Below, one piece after another: positions 1 to 5,651 of a DNA stretch of 9,674 nucleotides. Source of the stretch: Nitrospinota bacterium (GTDB lineage: Bacteria; Nitrospinota_A; JADGAW01). The first letter of the stretch is position 1. Every line of letters begins with the position of its first letter. The position numbers and the translations under genes were made by a program. Below the pieces are notes generated by a model. The model saw only the letters and a program-made list of their open reading frames with translations, was not told the origin of the DNA and did no database searches. The stretch covers positions 1 through 9,674 of the forward strand of contig JADGAW010000072.1 in assembly GCA_015231815.1 (NCBI GenBank), given 5' to 3'.

Positions 1-27
1 TGAAGGTGCTGTTCAGTTGACCTCGGA

Positions 28-54
28 AGAAACGGCTGCCTCAAAGCCGTTTCT
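28..54. repeat. Perfect inverted repeat (10-bp stem, 7-base loop)
   Basis: AGAAACGGCT at 28-37 is the exact reverse complement of AGCCGTTTCT at 45-54, with a 7-base loop between them. No T-run follows on either strand, so it is not a classical intrinsic terminator. It could be the 3' end structure of a gene to the left, a palindromic repeat, or a protein-binding dyad. Only one copy was seen in the window. The + strand frame covering it is open from base 2 to a TAG at 113-115, but I cannot tell whether that frame is coding. Confidence 0.5.
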
Positions 55-197
55 GAGAATGAGTTCAATGCTTGTCCTATCAATCACAAGACTCTATCTC
101 TCGTTTTCAGTATAGCTGCATAATTATTTATGTAACCTGTACTATCATGAAATAATGACGTTAAAATATTTAAATTTTCAGAATATATATTTACCCT

Positions 198-710
198 ATG
201 AACATAATTATTGATGGTTACAATTATTTTCATTTTCTTTTAGAAAAAAGCGGGGATTCTATACCAGACTTTGAAAGGGGACGGGAGAAAATCATTGACA
301 GACTTGCACAATACAGAAAATACAAGCCCAATACTATTACAGTTGTTTTTGATGGAACAGATTCATATAACCTGTATAGGAGTAATAACTCGCAGCAGGG
401 AATAAAGGTGCTTTTTTCTGCGCAGGGAGAAAAAGCCGACGATGTCATTATGGATATAGCTGATTATGGCGATCTGATTGTTACAGCTGACAGGGAAATT
501 AGGGATTTTGTAGAGAATAATGGAGCAGAATCAATAACACCTCAGGAGTTTGATGCTAAAGTTACCATGTCTCTTTTGATGGGTGGAACTGTTAAGGAAG
601 ATGATAATGATGATGCATATAGAAGACCCATTTCCACAAAGAAAAAAGGTAATCCCAAAAGAATGTCCAAGAAAGAACGCAAAGCAAATAAATTTCTGCA
701 TAAACTTTGA
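198..710 (+). CDS. YacP-like NYN (PIN-fold) domain RNA-binding nuclease
   Basis: A 170-residue protein that starts directly with the family's hallmark strand and loop, IIIDGYN (D6, N9). Further acidic positions of the PIN/NYN fold follow in order: VVFDG (D52), KADD (D81, D82) and VTADREIRD (D98, D103). These are the expected metal-binding carboxylates, so the protein should be a magnesium-dependent ribonuclease or structure-specific RNA-binding protein; the substrate cannot be told from sequence. The last 30 or so residues form a strongly basic tail (KKKGNPKRMSKKERK), probably for nucleic acid contact. The length matches YacP-type proteins. No Shine-Dalgarno sequence is visible before the ATG, but the family usually begins at this residue, which supports the start. 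It stands alone and converges on the RelA/SpoT gene. Confidence 0.85.
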   Translation: MNIIIDGYNYFHFLLEKSGDSIPDFERGREKIIDRLAQYRKYKPNTITVVFDGTDSYNLYRSNNSQQGIKVLFSAQGEKADDVIMDIADYGDLIVTADREIRDFVENNGAESITPQEFDAKVTMSLLMGGTVKEDDNDDAYRRPISTKKKGNPKRMSKKERKANKFLHKL

Positions 711-729
711 ATTTTCGAAAAAGTCAAAG
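705..729. terminator. Weak hairpin between convergent genes
   Basis: CTTTGA at 705-710, overlapping the nuclease stop codon, pairs with TCAAAG at 724-729. The loop contains the palindrome TTTTCGAAAA (712-721). Read rightward it is followed by a pyrimidine-rich stretch, and read leftward by TTT, so it could end transcription in both directions between the convergent genes. The stem is short and AT-rich, so this is a tentative call. Confidence 0.3.
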
Positions 730-752
730 CTACTTCTTTCTCAAAATTACTT

Positions 753-1712
753 CTAAAGAACTTTTATTGTCCTTCCGGTTAACTGAAGATATTCCGGGTA
801 TCGAATAAGGTCATCGACAAAATTAATTAACCTTTTGAAACCATCTGTTTTAAATGAGATGGCTACATTCATCTCACTTGCTGTTTTTCTTGTCACAATT
901 GTATCGACGCTGAGTTTATATTTTGTGGCTTTGGAAAAAAGAAGGTTTAAAGCACCGATTTTATCTTCGAGAATTAAATGTATTGCTGTTTCATATTCGT
1001 TTTTCTTTAAGTTCCATTTGATATCAATGTTGTTGGAATATTTTTCATAATTTGACTGATAGTTTTTACACTCAGCCGTATGAATTGCAATTCCACGAGG
1101 AGTTAACAAACCTTTGGAGTTTCTTGCCTCTGGCAGGGCAATACAACAGCCGGAAAACTTGATAAAATAATCTTCAACGTCGTTGACAATATACTCAAAC
1201 TTTTTATATTTATTTATACTTTTGAGGAGTTTTTTACTAAAGCGAGATCTTGAAATTGATTTATAGGTTTCAGGATCATCGAAATAGTAAAAGAGTTCCT
1301 GAACTTTAGTGCTTCCCGTGGCAATCCTATAATATAGCTCACTCATGTCAATATTATTAAGGTCAAAGTAGCTTGTTAAGGTTTCTGAATTTTTGAATTT
1401 TTCCTGATCAATTTGCAGTAATTTCAAGTAGTGCTGAATGATTCCTTCACCAACGATTACCCCTTTAGATTTTCTTCTGGTTGAAAGCCACTTTTGAATT
1501 AATGGTCTTGCTTTGGCCGATTTTGCGTGTAGAAGCCAGTCATTTTTAAGAGAAATTTTTGAAGGGTCAAATTTTAAAGAATATTGTTGCCCATCTCTAA
1601 TATTTTTATAAACGGAAAGTTTTTTATTTTCATTAATACCACCGGTGCAGTTTTCACCCATCTCTGGATTTACCTCATAGGCAAGGTCAATGATTTTATC
1701 TCCTTCGTGCAT
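753..1712 (-). CDS. RelA/SpoT C-terminal half (TGS, zinc-finger-like and ACT domains), frame-split from its N-terminal half
   Basis: This 319-residue frame starts with ATG inside a TGS domain (HEGDKIIDLAYEVNPEMG, residues 2-19). Its TGS beginning, EIVVYVDD followed by KAYHMHEGD, lies upstream in the same frame, which is open back to 1799. After a helical stretch comes the conserved-cysteine domain (C189, C190, H211, C215), matching the CC...H...C pattern of long RelA/SpoT proteins. An ACT fold follows from about residue 240. These domains normally bind the ribosome or regulate the enzyme. A start at M1 would cut the TGS domain and has no clear ribosome binding site, so this is almost certainly the tail of the gene whose N-terminal half ends at 1670. 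Rejoined at about 1768-1770, the product would be about 716 residues, normal for the family. A sequencing indel, a real mutation, or frameshift translation are all possible. Confidence 0.85.
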   Translation of the reverse strand: MHEGDKIIDLAYEVNPEMGENCTGGINENKKLSVYKNIRDGQQYSLKFDPSKISLKNDWLLHAKSAKARPLIQKWLSTRRKSKGVIVGEGIIQHYLKLLQIDQEKFKNSETLTSYFDLNNIDMSELYYRIATGSTKVQELFYYFDDPETYKSISRSRFSKKLLKSINKYKKFEYIVNDVEDYFIKFSGCCIALPEARNSKGLLTPRGIAIHTAECKNYQSNYEKYSNNIDIKWNLKKNEYETAIHLILEDKIGALNLLFSKATKYKLSVDTIVTRKTASEMNVAISFKTDGFKRLINFVDDLIRYPEYLQLTGRTIKVL

Positions 1713-2902
1713 ATGGTAGGCTTTATCGTCAACATAGACAACAATTTCGCTTTCTCTGATAAGTTCAGGGTGGAGTCGGCAATACCGTGGGTTCCCTCTT
1801 CAGATAGTTTGAGCAATATTTCCTTGAATTCAGTGAAATAACTTGGAGTGGAAAAATAATCATATTTTTTCCAGTAGTAAATTACGCCAAGATGTCCGAT
1901 TTCATCCATGGTTTTTGTTCTGAATTGAAACTGAAAGATTTTCCCCTGATATTTAATATGGCTAAATAATGACTGAAAACCGTTTCTCTTAGGAGTTGCA
2001 ATCATATCGACAATACTTTTACGAATGGGAGCAAATTTTGAATGTACAATTCCCATAACAGTATATGCGTCAATCTTATTTTCGACAATGACAACAATTC
2101 TGTAAAGAGAGCGTTCAGTGCCAATATTTTCAATTAACTGTTCTCGTTCAAAATCATAAAATGAGTGAGTTCCTTTTTCGAGAAAATTAATCTGTGCCTT
2201 TACATTTTTCTCGTCCAGAAGTTCACGTACGGAAAAAAGGAGTTCTTTGAGAAGGGGTTCTTCCTCTTTGAGGCGAGTATCAATTTTTTTCTTAAGTTTT
2301 CTGAGTCTATCTCCATAAATATGAAGAAGAGAATTATCGGTAATTTCAGTATATGCGGCAAAAATGCCAAGTCTTTTGGCAAAGAGAGAGAAAAACTCAA
2401 TGCTCTCTTTTGCAATTCTTCTTCTTTTTTCCAGAGAAAAAACTTTAAGAGTAGAAAGGTTGTTCATTCTGTCGGCAAGTTTTATGACCATTACTTTGAG
2501 GTCATTTGCAACAGAACGAATGAGCTTTTTGGAGTTTTCCTCGTTGAGAATATTTTTTCTTGAGAAGGTGATTTTATCGATTTTTGTCACACCCTCAACT
2601 AAATTGGCAATTTCTTCACCAAACTCTTTCTCGATGTCTTTTATTGTTAATTCAGTATCTTCAACAAGGTCATGAAGCAGTGCAACAGAAATTAATATAG
2701 GGTCAGGGTATTGAAACCTCTCGGCAATAATGAGAGCTACCTGAAGTGGATGAACAATATATTTACCGCCTGCTTTTCTTCTGGCATCGCCATGATACTT
2801 GTCTGCAATCTCGTATGCCTTTGTTACAAGCGATTTATCATTTTCTTCTTTAACATTACTCAGAAGTTGTTTTAACAGTTTCTTTTCATCCAATAATATC
2901 AT
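1670..2902 (-). CDS. RelA/SpoT N-terminal half: (p)ppGpp hydrolase (HD) domain with degenerate synthetase domain
   Basis: A 410-residue frame whose first 378 or so residues form the enzymatic half of a long RelA/SpoT protein, controlling the stringent-response alarmone in the cytoplasm. The HD hydrolase site looks complete: H51 (IVHP), H77-D78 and E81-D82 (LLHDLVEDT), and D144 (KLADR), spaced as in characterised bifunctional Rel enzymes. The synthetase domain is recognisable from IVHSKFAPI and DMIATPKRNGFQSL (about residues 285-312), but key positions differ. The DLxAxR motif reads SLYRIV (S265), and the EVQIRT glutamate is glutamine (Q324, in QFQFRT). This suggests hydrolysis without synthesis. 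From about residue 379 (LNLSEKAK...) the frame stops resembling the family and ends at 1670, while the correct TGS sequence continues in the -1 frame. It follows queH by 30 bases in the same direction, so co-transcription is likely. No strong ribosome binding site is seen. Confidence 0.88.
   Translation of the reverse strand: MILLDEKKLLKQLLSNVKEENDKSLVTKAYEIADKYHGDARRKAGGKYIVHPLQVALIIAERFQYPDPILISVALLHDLVEDTELTIKDIEKEFGEEIANLVEGVTKIDKITFSRKNILNEENSKKLIRSVANDLKVMVIKLADRMNNLSTLKVFSLEKRRRIAKESIEFFSLFAKRLGIFAAYTEITDNSLLHIYGDRLRKLKKKIDTRLKEEEPLLKELLFSVRELLDEKNVKAQINFLEKGTHSFYDFEREQLIENIGTERSLYRIVVIVENKIDAYTVMGIVHSKFAPIRKSIVDMIATPKRNGFQSLFSHIKYQGKIFQFQFRTKTMDEIGHLGVIYYWKKYDYFSTPSYFTEFKEILLKLSEEGTHGIADSTLNLSEKAKLLSMLTIKPTICTKEIKSLTLPMR
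1712..1802 (-). other. Frame-disruption zone in the RelA/SpoT gene
   Basis: The downstream frame is closed upstream by a TGA at 1802-1800, so the switch must lie to the left of that point. The protein reads sensibly in the first frame to ...GIADST and in the second from PELIRESEIVVYVDD. One extra C in the coding-strand CCC run (1770-1768) would join them as ADSTPELIRES. A shift in the ACCC at 1790-1787 would join them as EEGTPRYCRL instead, so the exact base is not certain. No classical X-XXY-YYZ slippery heptamer is present in the right phase, which favours an indel over programmed frameshifting. Confidence 0.75.
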
Positions 2903-2932
2903 CTTAATCGTTGTTTTTTTAAAGAAGTAGCA

Positions 2933-3565
2933 TTATACCTTTGTCATCATTTTTTCTAATGTACGCATTTTGCTGAAAGTACAACCACAATAATTTTGTC
3001 GTTGTAAATTAAGTTCCTTAGATAAGGTTAATGTATTAAGAAAACCATTTTTCTTCTTAAAATCAGCATATAAAAAGGGGATACCATACTTTGTTGAGAG
3101 ATTTTTTCCCATTAGATTGATTTTTTCTGCATCTTTATGAGGACTTACCGATAAAACTGTGGAAAAAAAATCAAATCCTTCTTCTTGAGCTTTTTTTGCG
3201 GCAGTTTCCAGTCGAAGTTGAATACAGTTATCGCAGCGTTCACTTTTTTCCGGTAAGTTTCCAAGCTTTCCATTTAAAGCAAACCAAGCTTTAGTGTTAT
3301 AGCTCCCTTTTTCTAAAGGTAATCCGTATTCTTCTGTTAGAGCAACAAGTTCCTTATAGCGAAAGTCATATTCTTCTTCGGGGTGAATGTTGGGATTGTA
3401 AAAAAAGCAGGATAGACTAAAGTTTTTTTTTAATTCCTGTAATATGTATGGAGAACATGGAGCACAACATATATGCAGAAGCAATGACGGGGTTTGTTCT
3501 GCATTATTCCCCTCATAAACTGTGGCGGTTTTTCCGGTAAAGAACTCAGTCGATATTTGAAGCAT
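2933..3565 (-). CDS. queH: Epoxyqueuosine reductase QueH
   Basis: A 210-residue QueH (formerly DUF208) protein, which performs the last step of queuosine synthesis: reduction of epoxyqueuosine to queuosine in the tRNA wobble position, in the cytoplasm. The family signatures occur in order: LLLHICCAPCS (C33, C34, C37), YNPNIHPEEEYDFR (56-69), RCDNCIQLRL (C111, C114), TVLSVSPHK (136-144), and QRQNYCGC (C193, C195). The CC pair and the CxxC supply the expected iron-sulfur ligands, and YCGC the expected redox pair. About 27 residues precede the core, where many relatives start almost directly with the LLHxCC strand. The ATG at 3565 has only a weak AGG close by, so the start could be later, for example the TTG just before LLLH. 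The stop lies 30 bases before the RelA/SpoT start. Confidence 0.92.
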   Translation of the reverse strand: MLQISTEFFTGKTATVYEGNNAEQTPSLLLHICCAPCSPYILQELKKNFSLSCFFYNPNIHPEEEYDFRYKELVALTEEYGLPLEKGSYNTKAWFALNGKLGNLPEKSERCDNCIQLRLETAAKKAQEEGFDFFSTVLSVSPHKDAEKINLMGKNLSTKYGIPFLYADFKKKNGFLNTLTLSKELNLQRQNYCGCTFSKMRTLEKMMTKV

Positions 3566-3667
3566 AGCCTGAAATCATGAGTAAAAAGTTGAATAATGAG
3601 AATTGAATATATTATCATTTCGACAATAAAAAACCTGAAGGGAGGAGTGAGAAGTGAGGATTGAAAA

Positions 3668-3682
3668 TTGATTTTAAATCAA
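3668..3682. promoter_or_regulatory. AT-rich dyad, possible operator
   Basis: TTGATTT and AAATCAA flank a single central T, giving 7-bp arms. With a one-base loop this suits protein binding rather than an RNA hairpin. It sits between queH and the pilin promoter, about 140 bases upstream of the -24 element. In such AT-rich DNA it could be chance. Confidence 0.25.
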
Positions 3683-3728
3683 AATGGGTACTTTTTGAAT
3701 AAAGTATGTTTGAGTGTGTGCTTAATAG

Positions 3729-3740
3729 ACTTTGCAAAGT
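3729..3740. promoter_or_regulatory. Perfect 12-bp palindrome, candidate enhancer site for a sigma-54 activator
   Basis: ACTTTGCAAAGT is a perfect palindrome centred about 102 bases upstream of the start expected from the -24/-12 element. Bacterial enhancer-binding proteins such as PilR commonly bind dyads 80-150 bases upstream. The assignment to such an activator is inference; no activator gene lies in the window. Confidence 0.35.
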
Positions 3741-3810
3741 ATTGATTTATTAGAGCATTTTCCTTTCCTTTGTTGCATAATATTAGATGAACATCGTTTT
3801 AAAAATAAAT

Positions 3811-3826
3811 TGGTGAGGAACTTGCA
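3811..3826 (+). promoter_or_regulatory. Sigma-54 (RpoN) -24/-12 promoter for pilVWX
   Basis: TGGTGAGGAACTTGCA matches the form TGG-N3-GR-N3-TTGCW. The invariant GG (3812-3813) and GC (3824-3825) are separated by exactly 10 bases. Transcription would start near 3837 and give a leader of about 50 bases before pilV. Pilin genes are often sigma-54 dependent through PilS/PilR, which fits. The AAAGGAG at 3826-3832 overlaps the promoter and would lie upstream of the transcript, so it is not a ribosome binding site. Confidence 0.7.
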
Positions 3827-3888
3827 AAGGAGACATTCTTTACCCAAAATGAGAAAAGTGTATTCAATACTATACAAATAAAATAAAC

Positions 3889-4362
3889 ATGATTACTTTT
3901 TGTTGGAAAGCCTTAAAACCTGTCTCAACAAATGAAAGGGGTTTTACCCTTGTTGAACTAATGCTGGCAATAGTCATTATGACCGTTGGACTGTTAGCAA
4001 CCTTCAAAATGATGTCTAACTTTCGTGATGCATCTCTCCTAAGTCGGGATCAAATCTTAGCGGTAAATTTGGCAACCTATAAGCTAGAAGACCTTCTTGG
4101 AGATACTTATTATTATGATTTTGAGAATAGCGTGTATGTTATTGGGAGCGATTTAACCTATTTGTCTCATACTGATCCAACCACATATTTCAATAAATTC
4201 ACTGTAGCATGGAATTGCTCAAGAATAGATGATTCTGCTCATGCAACAAGTGACTCCTATAGTGCAGATAATAACCTCGTTAAGATTGTTCTTACGGTAA
4301 GTTGGCAATATTATGGAAGAGCTAAGTCTCTTTCATTTACAACCTTAAAGTCAGCGAGTTAA
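3889..4362 (+). CDS. pilV: Type IV pilus minor pilin PilV
   Basis: A 157-residue prepilin. After an 18-residue leader comes the prepilin peptidase site RG/FTLVELMLAIVIMTVGLLA, with cleavage between G18 and F19 and the conserved Glu at mature position 5 (E23). The hydrophobic N-terminal helix that anchors the subunit in the inner membrane and packs in the pilus core follows. The mature C-terminal domain ends in a beta-rich stretch (VKIVLTVSWQYYGRAKSLSFTTL) typical of PilV. Together with PilW and PilX it should form the initiating or tip complex of the pilus. It is first in the operon, behind the sigma-54 promoter. No clear Shine-Dalgarno sequence precedes the ATG. Its TAA overlaps the ATG of pilW by one base (TAATG), so translation is coupled. 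Confidence 0.88.
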   Translation: MITFCWKALKPVSTNERGFTLVELMLAIVIMTVGLLATFKMMSNFRDASLLSRDQILAVNLATYKLEDLLGDTYYYDFENSVYVIGSDLTYLSHTDPTTYFNKFTVAWNCSRIDDSAHATSDSYSADNNLVKIVLTVSWQYYGRAKSLSFTTLKSAS

Positions 4363-5651
4363 TGATGAAGAAGATACAAAATAATTCTGGCTTTACCCTC
4401 TTGGAATTGATGATTAGTTTGTCTGTTTTTTCAATTATCATGATGGGGTCGGTAAAAATGCTGGTTGACCAGAGAAAGGAATACCATATTGCAGATCAGT
4501 ATCTTGCCTTGCAGGGAAAAGTAAGGTCTGCTCTTGATTTATTAGCAGGTGAAGTTAGAATGGCTGGTTCGGGGGTAAATCAAACTTACTCAACACCAGT
4601 TCTTTATGCTTTCAATGATAATACAACTCTTGGTTCTGGTCGTTCTTTTGCTGTCTTGGCATTCCAATATAATAGAGATGATTCTGCTACAGTTACGGAT
4701 ATGATTACCAACGATGAAGTGATGATTATCGGCTTAACTGATACAAGTTCCAGTGATACTTTGAAAGCCTTTTCCGTTGGCACATATACCGATGCAGGGA
4801 CAACCGCATGTTCTCCCTCCTGTGCTCCAGCCTATGCAAAAACAGGAACGATTAGTTTAAAGGGAAGTAGTAGCTCAGACTCATTTAAACTTTATCTCTA
4901 TACGATTCAATCAGACGGTGATGGATATAACTCCAATGAGATTATTGACAATGTTACCAGCTTTGATGTTACCTACTACCTTGATGCAAGTAACTCGGGC
5001 TTTACTGATATATCAACTGCAGATACCGGTGAAATAAGTGGAACGGATAAGGAAACTGATAACTTGGGAGATAATTCTGATAATGATGGGGATGGAACGA
5101 AAGATGACAAAGGAGAGCTGGAAACAATTACCAGTACGACCTCAACAACCTGTGGAACAGCCAATACTACTGGTATATTTTGTGATTCTTCCGATGGGAT
5201 TCTTTCAGTTCCTGTATCATCAAAAGGTTCTACACAAACCCTGACAGCAACAGACAGTATCTCTGTTTCAAACGATATTGAGGTAATTGGTTCTGCTTCT
5301 GCAATTGAATTGTCAAGTGCTCCAACTATTGCTGATGGAACGACTGATGGACAATATGTTACTGTTACCAATACGGGGAGTTACCCGATAACATTTCAGG
5401 ATCTTGATACCTTGACCAGTTCTAACCTTCGTTTGAGAAGAAGTACCGTTACCCTATCTCCAAACCAATCTTTGAGTTTGAGATATTCTTCTTCATTAGG
5501 ATATTGGGTACAGCAAAGTTCTGCAGTGGCAAAAATTGCAATGGTAAAAATGACTTTAACGGTAAGGTCTGATACAAAAAATCCAAAAACTGGAGAATAC
5601 CTCGTTTACTCAGGTTCAATAACAACAAAAATTAGAGGCTATGCTTTATAA
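4362..5651 (+). CDS. pilW: Type IV pilus minor pilin PilW with a large inserted domain
   Basis: A 429-residue prepilin with a 10-residue leader and cleavage site SG/FTLLELMISLSVFS (G10/F11, Glu at +5 = E15). It continues as typical PilW: ALQGKVRSALDLLAGEVRMAGSG (about 50-72), then a fold ending DNVTSFDVTYYL (196-207). The usual C-terminal strand follows only at VAKIAMVKMTLTVRS (389-403). Between them lie about 175 extra residues, in two parts. One is an acidic loop with a DxDxDG calcium-site pattern (D240, D242, D244, G245, D248, D249). The other is a beta-rich stretch (about 308-387: AIELSSAPTIADGT, ITFQD, LRL, LGYWVQ) resembling phage fibre or tail modules. Four cysteines occur as two close pairs and may form disulfides. 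It overlaps pilV by 1 base and pilX by 11. A surface-exposed, possibly adhesive role for the insert is inference. Confidence 0.88.
   Translation: MMKKIQNNSGFTLLELMISLSVFSIIMMGSVKMLVDQRKEYHIADQYLALQGKVRSALDLLAGEVRMAGSGVNQTYSTPVLYAFNDNTTLGSGRSFAVLAFQYNRDDSATVTDMITNDEVMIIGLTDTSSSDTLKAFSVGTYTDAGTTACSPSCAPAYAKTGTISLKGSSSSDSFKLYLYTIQSDGDGYNSNEIIDNVTSFDVTYYLDASNSGFTDISTADTGEISGTDKETDNLGDNSDNDGDGTKDDKGELETITSTTSTTCGTANTTGIFCDSSDGILSVPVSSKGSTQTLTATDSISVSNDIEVIGSASAIELSSAPTIADGTTDGQYVTVTNTGSYPITFQDLDTLTSSNLRLRRSTVTLSPNQSLSLRYSSSLGYWVQQSSAVAKIAMVKMTLTVRSDTKNPKTGEYLVYSGSITTKIRGYAL

Larger units (their letters stand above)
729..2931. repeat. 11-bp inverted repeat pair flanking the RelA/SpoT gene
   Basis: GCTACTTCTTT at 729-739 and its exact reverse complement AAAGAAGTAGC at 2921-2931 lie on either side of the split RelA/SpoT gene. 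No target duplication is visible outside them. Matches of this length are expected by chance several times in a window of this size, so only the placement is noteworthy. Confidence 0.3.
3566..3888. other. Intergenic region between divergent queH and pilV
   Basis: These 323 bases contain no gene I can support. They hold a purine-rich tract at about 3636-3660, an imperfect-centre dyad at 3668-3682, a perfect 12-bp palindrome at 3729-3740 and a -24/-12 promoter at 3811-3826 facing pilV. A promoter for queH should lie near 3575-3640 on the minus strand; AT-rich sequence is there, but I see no clean -35/-10 pair. Confidence 0.6.

Noticed and set aside
2..115. Open + strand frame at the left edge ending at TAG 113-115, possible C-terminus of an upstream gene
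   Set aside because: Too short to judge, no family resemblance, and the opposite strand is also open over most of it.
1768..1790. Programmed -1 ribosomal frameshift signal in the RelA/SpoT gene
   Set aside because: No in-phase X-XXY-YYZ heptamer was found; G-GGA-ACC at 1794-1788 fits only in part, so an indel is the simpler explanation.
2165..2675. Plus-strand frames opposite the RelA/SpoT gene
   Set aside because: They are shadows of a gene with clear family motifs on the minus strand.
3661..3702. TTG-started 13-codon frame behind a purine-rich tract
   Set aside because: It is very short, has no recognisable product, and the purine tract alone is weak evidence.
3826..3881. AAAGGAG followed by a 10-codon leader frame (ATG 3849) before pilV
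   Set aside because: The spacing of 16 bases is too long, and the AAAGGAG overlaps the -12 element, so it would not be in the transcript.
4976..5371. 131-codon minus-strand frame inside pilW
   Set aside because: It mirrors the Ser/Thr/Asp-rich coding frame of pilW; low complexity and no ribosome binding site.
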